Of a DNA stretch of 5,535 bases, positions 1 to 5,535 are shown in pieces. The translations under genes and the position numbers were made by a program. Under the pieces are notes generated by a model. It was not told where the DNA came from. It did not search any database and saw nothing but the letters and a program-made list of their open reading frames with translations. The DNA lies in assembly GCA_937910665.1 (NCBI GenBank), contig CALEPR010000085.1:1-5535 (forward strand), given 5' to 3'. How positions within the stretch are numbered: position 1 is the first letter of the stretch; every line of letters begins with the position of its first letter. The DNA is from an uncultured Selenomonadales bacterium (lineage in GTDB: Bacteria; Bacillota; Negativicutes; Selenomonadales; Selenomonadaceae).

Positions 1-46
1 TCAAAATCCTTACGGATTCTAATATCAATTTTTACTTTATTATAGT

Positions 47-53
47 AGGAGGT
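47..53 (+). promoter_or_regulatory. Ribosome binding site of the 104-residue gene
   Basis: AGGAGGT is a near-perfect Shine-Dalgarno sequence ending 10 bases before the TTG at 64. It is what supports a TTG start here, because the reading frame has no in-frame ATG near its beginning. AT-rich -10-like strings lie just upstream (TATTAT at 38-43, TATAGT at 41-46), but they are too close to this site to leave room for a transcribed leader. The real promoter is therefore probably further upstream, outside the window. Confidence 0.8.
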
Positions 54-63
54 AAAAAAAATC

Positions 64-378
64 TTGGAAGATAATTTCAGCGTGGCGATAAGTTACAAAG
101 ACAATCTCGGCTACATTGAGTACGACGCAGAAAATAAAAAAGTTGTCGTCCACTTGGCTGAGGAGGAAGGCAAGAAAAAGGCTGAAGAATTTTTAAATCA
201 AGTTCATGAAATTGAAATTCCGCATGAAACGCTTTTAGATTTCACGGCTGAAAAAATTGATCCGCAAGCCGATCCAAAAAGTTTGGAGATTGCCTTGACA
301 AGATTATGGGAGGCGACGGGAGTCCACGTCGATTGGAGTCGCCCGGTCGAATATGTGAAACTGAATCCGCACTATTGA
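64..378 (+). CDS. Small acidic conserved-type hypothetical protein, 104 aa
   Basis: I do not recognise a named function. The protein is soluble-looking, with no signal peptide, membrane segment or cysteine. Residues 1-32 (SVAISYKDNLGYIEYDAENK, then VVVHL) look like a beta-rich unit. A charged helix rich in Glu and Lys follows at about 33-48. The C-terminal part holds a helix ending in LTRLWEATGV and a short VHVDWSRPVEY strand-like tail with two Trp residues. From memory, the LTRLW...TGV.V.WS pattern resembles a small uncharacterised family in Negativicutes, but this is unverified recall. The start is TTG at 64, chosen because AGGAGGT sits 10 bases upstream and the frame has no better start. 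An intrinsic terminator begins 11 bases after the stop, so the gene ends its transcription unit. It could be single or the last gene of an operon that begins outside the window. The coding status is well supported; the role is unknown. Confidence 0.85.
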   Translation: MEDNFSVAISYKDNLGYIEYDAENKKVVVHLAEEEGKKKAEEFLNQVHEIEIPHETLLDFTAEKIDPQADPKSLEIALTRLWEATGVHVDWSRPVEYVKLNPHY

Positions 379-388
379 AAAAAATTTT

Positions 389-420
389 TCCTGTTGCAGA
401 AATGCAGCGGGATTTTTTTT
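389..420 (+). terminator. Rho-independent terminator after the 104-aa gene
   Basis: Bases 389-398 pair with 403-412 in a 10-bp stem containing two G-U pairs, closed by a GAAA tetraloop (399-402) of the stable GNRA type. Eight T residues (413-420) follow directly. This is the standard layout of an intrinsic terminator, 10 bases after the stop codon at 376-378. It separates the small gene from the downstream receptor-rnr unit. Confidence 0.9.
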
Positions 421-573
421 CATAGACTCGATGAAAGATTTTTTAAATATTCCAAAATTCCGCGTCGAAAACATCTTTCGGAGATTTATACCGAAAAATT
501 TTACAAGGAAATCAGCCCAATGCGCAACATCTGCAATATACCGAAGGGAAAAGTCACTTATAAATTAGATTGA
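421..573 (+). pseudogene. Possible 3' remnant of a protein-coding gene, no start codon
   Basis: The frame from 421 to the TGA at 571-573 reads as 50 codons with no stop. The translation looks like a normal protein C-terminus: DERFFKYSKIPRRKHLSEIY followed by TEKFYKEISPMRNICNI and a KGKVTYKLD end. It has no usable start or ribosome binding site. The only ATG is late, at about residue 36, and upstream the frame runs through the terminator hairpin to the stop of the preceding gene (376-378), with which it is in frame. I cannot name the family. It may be the tail of a deleted gene, or chance, since 50 open codons are only mildly unusual. A competing ATG frame at 431-568 (45 aa, Arg-rich) also lacks a ribosome binding site and reads less like a protein. 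Confidence 0.3.
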
Positions 574-599
574 AAGTTTGAAAAGATTTGTTGTATACT
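570..599 (+). promoter_or_regulatory. Predicted sigma-70/sigma-A promoter of the receptor-rnr unit
   Basis: A -35 box TTGAAA (570-575, 5/6 match to TTGACA) and a -10 box TATACT (594-599, 5/6 match to TATAAT) are separated by 18 bases. Transcription would start near 606, giving a leader of about 38 bases before the ATG at 644. A second TTGAAA at 578-583 is too close to the -10 to act with it. The promoter lies downstream of the 389-420 terminator and upstream of a good ribosome binding site, as expected for a new transcription unit. No operator palindrome or riboswitch-size leader is visible. Confidence 0.55.
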
Positions 600-630
600 T
601 TGCCGGAGAAAATTTTTGAAATAAAATTTT

Positions 631-635
631 AGGAG
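631..635 (+). promoter_or_regulatory. Ribosome binding site of the receptor gene
   Basis: AGGAG ends 8 bases before the ATG at 644. This spacing is ideal and fixes the start, which is followed directly by a typical signal peptide. Confidence 0.8.
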
Positions 636-643
636 TTCGGAAG

Positions 644-3445
644 ATGAAAAAATTTTTTTGTGCCTTGATAATTATTTTGACTGTTTGCAATGTTGTTTTT
701 GCGACGGAGACAAAATTGCGTGTCGGTTACGTTCCTGAAACAGGATTTTTGGAGGAAGATAATCCCGGACATCTTCGAGGTTACGGCTACGAATATATGG
801 AATTTTTGTCGCGCTATGGAAATTGGAAATTTGAATATGTTCCAAGTACAAGTTGGGAGGAGTGCGGAGAAAAACTTCAGAACGGAATGATTGATCTTTT
901 GCCGGCGATGCCCGGAGACTACCGAAGTTTAAAAAATGTCACGCGAACGGATCATGTTATCGGTCGTTATCCAATGCAACTTGTCACGAAGGACGGCAAA
1001 GTTAAACCTGAAATGAAAATTGCAACCAATCCGAGCAACGCTCCTGTTCCCGCCTTGCCGAAAGTTGCCGAGCAGGAAGGTTTCAAATATAAGTTGGTGA
1101 ACTATAAAAATTTTTATGAAATGGAGGAGGCTTTAAAGCGCGACGACGTTGACGGCTATATTACTCCGATGCTTGAGCCGAGCAAAACTAAAAATGTTGC
1201 GGCAATTTTCGACAGACAAAGTTATCGACTGCTTGTAAAATCTGACAACAAAGATTTACTCGCCGAAATGAATAGCGCGATGGATAAAATGCTGATGGAT
1301 CAGCCGAATATCAGAAACAGATTGAATGATAAATATTTGCGTCCGGGAGGAAGTCCGCTGATTTTGGACAGCGATGAAAAAAAATATCTCGCCGACAAAA
1401 AGAAATTGCGAACGGCAATTTTGATGCAAGATAAACCTTACGCCTATTACGAAGGCAGAGAACTTCACGGAGTTATTCCTGCAGTCATCAGACAAATTTC
1501 AAAAGATTTGGGAATTGAGATTGAAATAGTTATGACAAAAAATCCGCAGGAGTCAGCAAATTTAATTCAGCGCGGCGCAGTGGATTTTATCGCAGACGCA
1601 GTTTGTGATTTCAGTTGGGCGGCAACCTTGAATATGGCTCCGACTCAATCATTTCTGCACTTGGATTATGTTTCGGTCACTCGGCGCGGCGAGGAAGTAA
1701 AAAATAACTCTCTGGTCGCCTGTGTGCCTTCTTTGCTTTACACAAAAAATTTTATTTTTCCGCGCTATCCTGAAGAAAGGCGAGTAAATTTTTCCACGCT
1801 GGAAGAATGTTTCCAAGCTGTGGGGGACGGTGCGGCAGATATTTTATTTGCCCCGCGAACCGAAGTTAATTTTTTAATCGATAAAACTTCCGCCTATAAT
1901 CTTGAAGTCGCGGCTGAAAGTAATTTTGCGGACGAAATCAGTTTAGGTGTCAGCCTCGACGCAGACAGAAAACTTTGGCAGATTTTGAACAAGGAAGTAA
2001 ATCACATGGACGTGGCAAAAATTCGCTCGGCAGTCAATGAAGATATGTCGCAGTCGGCGAATCGTTTCAGTTTGCAGTGGCAACTTTATCACAATCCGCT
2101 GAGATTTTTTGCGGTGATGTTGCTTTTGGCGGCGGCAATTTCGGCAGCGATTTACTATCGAATGAGATTGCGTCGAAAACATTTAAAACTGATTCAGCAA
2201 ATGGCTTTCACGGATGCGCGTTATCAACTTCCAAATTTGAGCAGACTTGAATCGGAAATGCCTGAATTTTTTTCGCAGGTAGAGGACACGGAGGAAAATT
2301 TATATGTCGCGGCTTTCAAAATCACTGAGATAAATAAAAAACTTCAGCAGGAAAAAAATTTAATGTCGGCGCAGATGAAAAAAATCGCGGCAGAATTAAA
2401 TCAGTCTGAAGAAGTTCTTTTCACTTCGACAGGCGAGGACGCACGGAGCTTGGTCAGCATTTTTCGGTGCAAAGATTTTGCAGCGGTCGCCAGAGTTGCT
2501 CGCGAAGTTAGCAGAAAGTGCGGATTTCTGGAAACTAAAGACGCAAGAATTTGGTCGGAGATCAAAGTCGGAGTGGCGAAAGCGGACAAAGAAAATTTCC
2601 AGCAAAGCGTCGAACATGCGCAATTTGCTTGTCAGAAATCTTCAAAGGACGTGAAAATTTTTGACGCGACTTTGGCGGAGGAGATAAATCTTGAAAAGCG
2701 TTTGGAAAGTTTAATGCAATCGGCTCTGGAAAATGGAGAATTTCAAGCGTGGTATCAAACCGAGTATGAGATTAAAACTCACAAACCTGTCGGCGAGGAA
2801 GCTTTTGTTCGTTGGCAAAGTTCGGAGCTGGGATTTTTATTGCCGGAAAAATTTATGTCGCTGTTCGAGCGGAACGGGTTCATAACGGCGGTAGATTATT
2901 TCATGGTCGAGGAGGCTTGCAAGTTGCAAAAAAGTCGGCAGGAGGAAGGCAAGGAACTTTTGCCGATTGCGATAAATCAATCCGGCTTGCACTTGACTGA
3001 AGAAGATTATTTAGAAAAAATGCGTAAGATTTTGCAAAAATATAAATTGCCGAAAAATGTTTTGAAGTTGGAGTTTTCGGAAAAAATTTTTGTGAACTTG
3101 CCGCAGGGCGAACACGAAAAAAGATTGACAAATATTTTCCGCTCGCTCCAGAAAATGGGATTCAAAATTTCTTCGGACGATTTCGGCGACGGTTTTTCTT
3201 CCTACAAACTTTTAAATTTCTTGCCGATTGACGAATTAAAAATTGACGGCACGCTTTTGTATTCGGCGGTGAACTCGGAGAGAATGAGAGATATTTTGGA
3301 AAATATAATTCAGCTTGGAAACAAACTCGGCTTAAAAGTTATTTGCGAAGGCGTTGAAACTAAGGCGCAGGAAAAATTATTGCTGGATTTAAATTGCCAA
3401 TTCGGTCAGGGTTTTATAAATTCCGCGCTTGTCACTGAAAAATAA
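644..3445 (+). CDS. Membrane receptor: tandem solute-binding domains, degenerate GGDEF, EAL phosphodiesterase-like domain
   Basis: This 933-residue protein is a probable one-component sensor linking a periplasmic solute to cyclic-di-GMP breakdown. Residues 1-20 form a signal peptide (MKK, hydrophobic core, cleavage near VFA/TET). Residues about 24-232 and 254-470 are two SBP_bac_3-type Venus-flytrap domains. The first has the classic L..G.IDLLPAM...YRS pattern; the second is more diverged. Residues 488-505 are a membrane helix followed by RMRLRRKH, placing the C-terminus in the cytoplasm. Residues about 519-675 resemble GGDEF, but the signature is replaced by GEDAR (597-601) and no RxxD inhibitory site precedes it, so cyclase activity is unlikely. 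Residues about 683-930 are an EAL domain. The signature reads EAF (719-721), yet the residues expected for metal binding and catalysis are present: E719, N778, E810, E813, D845, D846, K866, E902 and Q922, plus a well-kept loop 6 (DDFGDGFSS). Phosphodiesterase activity is thus plausible; a pure c-di-GMP-binding role is the alternative. The ligand cannot be named, though amino acids are common for this domain class. rnr follows 31 bases downstream with no terminator. Confidence 0.9.
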   Translation: MKKFFCALIIILTVCNVVFATETKLRVGYVPETGFLEEDNPGHLRGYGYEYMEFLSRYGNWKFEYVPSTSWEECGEKLQNGMIDLLPAMPGDYRSLKNVTRTDHVIGRYPMQLVTKDGKVKPEMKIATNPSNAPVPALPKVAEQEGFKYKLVNYKNFYEMEEALKRDDVDGYITPMLEPSKTKNVAAIFDRQSYRLLVKSDNKDLLAEMNSAMDKMLMDQPNIRNRLNDKYLRPGGSPLILDSDEKKYLADKKKLRTAILMQDKPYAYYEGRELHGVIPAVIRQISKDLGIEIEIVMTKNPQESANLIQRGAVDFIADAVCDFSWAATLNMAPTQSFLHLDYVSVTRRGEEVKNNSLVACVPSLLYTKNFIFPRYPEERRVNFSTLEECFQAVGDGAADILFAPRTEVNFLIDKTSAYNLEVAAESNFADEISLGVSLDADRKLWQILNKEVNHMDVAKIRSAVNEDMSQSANRFSLQWQLYHNPLRFFAVMLLLAAAISAAIYYRMRLRRKHLKLIQQMAFTDARYQLPNLSRLESEMPEFFSQVEDTEENLYVAAFKITEINKKLQQEKNLMSAQMKKIAAELNQSEEVLFTSTGEDARSLVSIFRCKDFAAVARVAREVSRKCGFLETKDARIWSEIKVGVAKADKENFQQSVEHAQFACQKSSKDVKIFDATLAEEINLEKRLESLMQSALENGEFQAWYQTEYEIKTHKPVGEEAFVRWQSSELGFLLPEKFMSLFERNGFITAVDYFMVEEACKLQKSRQEEGKELLPIAINQSGLHLTEEDYLEKMRKILQKYKLPKNVLKLEFSEKIFVNLPQGEHEKRLTNIFRSLQKMGFKISSDDFGDGFSSYKLLNFLPIDELKIDGTLLYSAVNSERMRDILENIIQLGNKLGLKVICEGVETKAQEKLLLDLNCQFGQGFINSALVTEK

Positions 3446-3461
3446 TTTTAAAAAAAATTTT

Positions 3462-3469
3462 GGAAGGAG
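3462..3469 (+). promoter_or_regulatory. Ribosome binding site that decides the rnr start
   Basis: GGAAGGAG ends 7 bases before GTG at 3477, the best-spaced in-frame start. An in-frame TTG at 3474 is only 4 bases away, and one at 3483 is 13 bases away. The longest frame opens at TTG 3429, inside the receptor gene, but nothing resembling a ribosome binding site precedes that codon. The short gene distance with its own ribosome binding site supports independent translation from a shared transcript. Confidence 0.75.
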
Positions 3470-3476
3470 CTTTTTG

Positions 3477-5483
3477 GTGGTTTTGAAGAAAAAAAATAAA
3501 AGTCGCGGCAAAAAATTTTTCGAGTATTGGAATTTTTTTCCCGAGCGAAAACCGAAAACTTTTGAGTACGCGACAGGAAAATTGACAGTCAACAAACGCG
3601 GCTTTGGTTTTGTGATTCCCGACGACGGCACGAAAGATATTTTTATCGAGCGCGACAGTTTGGGCGGCGCATTGAATGGCGACAAAGTCAAAGTTATGAT
3701 TGAAAAAAATTTCGGCGGCGGCAAAAATCGCGAAGGTGAAGTTGTAGAAATTTTGGAACATTCGCAGGAAATTTTTATCGGAGTTTTGAAAAGTCGCAAA
3801 AAAAGTTTTTGGTTTGAGCCCGACGACGAAAAAATTGACTTGCAAATAAAAATTCCTCACAAAGATGACGACGTTGAATATTTTAAAACTTTGCGGAAGG
3901 CGAAAATAAAAATTGCCGTGAAAATTTTGGATTGGAAAAGTTTGCGCGGAGAAATTGTCGAGGTTCTTGGCGGCAAGGGCGAAAAAGGCGTTGACATCAG
4001 TTCGATAATTTTAAGTCACGGAGTTTTTGAAGAATTTCCTGCGGAGGTTCAAGAAGAAGCGTCGAAAGTTGAAACTGAGCCGAGCGCGGAGGAAATTTCA
4101 AAACGCATTGACCGCAGAAATTTAAAAATTGTTACAATCGACGGCGACGACGCAAAAGATTTGGACGACGGAGTTTTTGCGGAAAAAATTGACGGCGGAT
4201 ACTTTTTGGGAGTTTATATTGCGGACGTGAGTTTTTATGTTCGACCGAAAACTTTTTTGGATAAAGAGGCGGTGAATCGCGGAACAAGTATTTACCCTGT
4301 CGATAGAGTTGTACCGATGTTGCCGCGCGAATTGTCGAATGGAATTTGCAGTTTGAACGCCGGAGTAAATCGACTTGCCTTCGCCTGCGAAATGAATTTA
4401 AATCTTGAAGGCAAAGTCACAAGTTACAAAATTTTTCCGACTGTGATAAAAGTTTTTCGCCGACTGACTTACGCCCAAGTGAATAAATTTTTTGAGTTGG
4501 AAAGTAGCGACGAACTTTCTGACTGCGCGGAGAATTTAAATACTTTGCTGGAGATTTATAAACTTCGCAAAAAAATTCGTGAGGAACGCGGCGCGATTGA
4601 TTTCGATTTGCCTGAATTAAAAATTAAATTGGATGAGGAAGGTCATCCGATTGAACTGACAAAAAAATTTACAGGTGCGGCAGAAAGTTTGATTGAAGAA
4701 TGTATGCTTGCGGCGAATGAAACTGTTGCGGAACATACGCTGAAGAAAAAAATTCCCAGCCTTTACCGCGTCCATGAAGTTCCTGTCGCTGAGAAAGTTG
4801 AAACGCTGAACCAACTGCTTGCTCATTTCAGTTTGCATATAAAAAAAAGTAAAAATCCCGAGCCGAAAGATTTTCAAGAAATTTTGTCGAAAATAAAAGA
4901 TACTCCTGCGGAAAAAGTTATTTCAACTTTCGCGCTCAGAACGATGCAGCAAGCAAGATATTCTTCGGAAAATTTAGGGCACTTCGGTTTGGCTGCGGAA
5001 TTTTACACACATTTTACTTCGCCGATTCGCCGCTATCCTGATTTAATTGTTCACAGAATGTTGCGGGCGAGTTTGGAAACACCGCAGGAAATTTCCAAGT
5101 TGGCAAAAAATCTTGATGAATTTGCAAAAAAATCTTCCGAGCGCGAAAGGCGAGCGACAGACATTGAACGCGAAAGCGTAGACTTAAAATCTGTGGAATT
5201 TATGAAACCGTTTGTCGGAAAAAAATTTGATGCGGTGATCTCGAGCGTGACAAATTTTGGTTTCTTTGTGGAACTTGAAAACGGCGTTGAAGGTTTGGTT
5301 CGCGCGGCAAGTTTGCACGATGATTTTTATAATTATGTCGAGAGCGAATTTGCTTTGATCGGAAGTCACAGAGGAAAAAGTTTTCACATTGGCGACAATG
5401 TTCGAGTAAAATTGATCGAGGCAAATGTAAAACTTCGACAGCTTACTTTTGAACTTGTTCAGGGCGTGGCGGCGAAAGATTAG
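3477..5483 (+). CDS. rnr: Ribonuclease R (RNB-family 3'-5' exoribonuclease), lacking the N-terminal HTH domain
   Basis: RNase R is a cytoplasmic processive 3'-5' hydrolase that degrades structured RNA, including rRNA fragments and mRNA. From GTG 3477 the protein has 668 residues. Residues 1-33 are a short Lys-rich leader. Cold-shock domain 1 begins near residue 34 (GKLTVNKRGFGFV, then GD.V.V.I). Cold-shock domain 2 covers about 101-170 (GVLKSRKKSFWFEPDD). The RNB catalytic domain spans about 210-550 and an S1 domain about 579-660. The active-site Asp cluster is complete in IDGDDAKDLDD (D222, D228, D230, D231). The RLTY tyrosine (Y332) and the Arg of HFTSPIRRYPDL (R518) are also present, so it should be active. 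PMLPRELSNGICSLN and the C-terminal pattern fit RNase R rather than enterobacterial RNase II. It is shorter than E. coli RNase R (813 aa) or the B. subtilis enzyme (779 aa), because the N-terminal helix-turn-helix domain and the basic C-terminal tail are missing. The DNA just upstream encodes the receptor's end, so the missing domain was not simply overlooked. The usual neighbours secG and smpB are not in view. Confidence 0.93.
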   Translation: MVLKKKNKSRGKKFFEYWNFFPERKPKTFEYATGKLTVNKRGFGFVIPDDGTKDIFIERDSLGGALNGDKVKVMIEKNFGGGKNREGEVVEILEHSQEIFIGVLKSRKKSFWFEPDDEKIDLQIKIPHKDDDVEYFKTLRKAKIKIAVKILDWKSLRGEIVEVLGGKGEKGVDISSIILSHGVFEEFPAEVQEEASKVETEPSAEEISKRIDRRNLKIVTIDGDDAKDLDDGVFAEKIDGGYFLGVYIADVSFYVRPKTFLDKEAVNRGTSIYPVDRVVPMLPRELSNGICSLNAGVNRLAFACEMNLNLEGKVTSYKIFPTVIKVFRRLTYAQVNKFFELESSDELSDCAENLNTLLEIYKLRKKIREERGAIDFDLPELKIKLDEEGHPIELTKKFTGAAESLIEECMLAANETVAEHTLKKKIPSLYRVHEVPVAEKVETLNQLLAHFSLHIKKSKNPEPKDFQEILSKIKDTPAEKVISTFALRTMQQARYSSENLGHFGLAAEFYTHFTSPIRRYPDLIVHRMLRASLETPQEISKLAKNLDEFAKKSSERERRATDIERESVDLKSVEFMKPFVGKKFDAVISSVTNFGFFVELENGVEGLVRAASLHDDFYNYVESEFALIGSHRGKSFHIGDNVRVKLIEANVKLRQLTFELVQGVAAKD

Positions 5484-5511
5484 ACAAATTCGGAAACATT
5501 GACAAAAGTAG

Positions 5512-5517
5512 TATAAT
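5512..5517 (+). promoter_or_regulatory. Isolated TATAAT -10-like element downstream of rnr
   Basis: A perfect TATAAT lies 28 bases after the rnr stop. A perfect TTGACA sits at 5499-5504, but only 7 bases separate the two, far below the roughly 17 needed for a sigma-70 pair. The hexamer at the right distance (TTCGGA, 5489-5494, 17-base spacing) matches only weakly. The site may start transcription of a gene beyond the window, or be chance in AT-rich DNA. No terminator hairpin is visible between the rnr stop and the window end. Confidence 0.3.
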
Positions 5518-5535
5518 GTAGTCGGTGATTTTTAT

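Noticed and set aside
5..18. Small hairpin AATCC-TTAC-GGATT at the window start
   Set aside because: The stem is only 5 bp and the T-rich stretch begins about 10 bases after it, so it is not a convincing terminator. The upstream context is missing.
476..496. Hairpin TTTCGG with a 9-base loop and CCGAAA
   Set aside because: A 6-bp stem without a directly following T-tract on either strand; no support as a terminator, operator or RNA element.
487..545. Nine-base direct repeat TATACCGAA at 487-495 and 537-545
   Set aside because: Only two copies, short, 50 bases apart and without flanking similarity; compatible with chance in AT-rich DNA.
653..691. Possible lipoprotein signal (LTVC, Cys at residue 15) in the receptor
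   Set aside because: Val at the -1 position does not fit a lipobox, and a better signal peptidase I site (VFA/T) follows at residue 20.
1256..2623. Minus-strand open frames opposite the receptor gene
   Set aside because: They are short antisense shadows of a clearly coding region, with no protein-like motifs.
3441..3460. A/T-palindromic stretch between the receptor and rnr genes
   Set aside because: It contains no G-C pairs and cannot form a stable terminator hairpin. Similar AAAATTTT runs occur throughout the window, created by Lys-Phe and Lys-Ile codon pairs.
3389..3860. Two overlapping minus-strand open frames of 136 and 142 codons opposite the start of rnr
   Set aside because: They are rich in Phe, Lys and Ser in a way that mirrors the AAA/TTT codons of rnr, overlap each other and the strongly supported rnr gene, and show no family motif.

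Overview
The window is an AT-rich bacterial segment with three clear genes, all on the + strand. They have strong AGGAGG-type Shine-Dalgarno sequences and two non-ATG starts (TTG and GTG). A predicted inner-membrane sensor whose N-terminus faces the periplasm, combined with Firmicutes-like translation signals and Lys/Phe/Ile-rich AAA/TTT/ATT codon use, suggests a diderm Firmicute such as a Negativicute (Selenomonas-like). That placement is an inference; no rRNA or other marker is present.

Layout: (1) 64-378 encodes a 104-residue acidic protein of unknown function. It starts at TTG and is followed at once by a good intrinsic terminator (389-420). (2) 421-643 is a short intergenic stretch. Its first 150 bases read as protein-like sequence without a start codon, possibly the 3' end of a decayed gene. 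Its last part holds a sigma-70-type promoter (570-599) and the ribosome binding site of the next gene. (3) 644-3445 encodes a 933-residue transmembrane receptor: signal peptide, two tandem periplasmic solute-binding (Venus-flytrap) domains, one membrane segment, a degenerate GGDEF domain and an EAL domain that keeps its catalytic residues. (4) 3477-5483 encodes RNase R with an intact active site but without the usual N-terminal helix-turn-helix domain. (5) 5484-5535 is noncoding and holds an isolated TATAAT-like -10 element.

The receptor gene and rnr are separated by 31 bases with no terminator, so they probably share the 570-599 promoter. The receptor would sense a small periplasmic solute and adjust cyclic-di-GMP breakdown in the cytoplasm. 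RNase R degrades structured RNA. No functional link between them is visible beyond probable co-transcription. I do not see a novel defence, mobile or RNA-based system. The most unusual points are the domain-reduced RNase R, the degenerate-GGDEF/EAF receptor and the possible gene remnant after the terminator.
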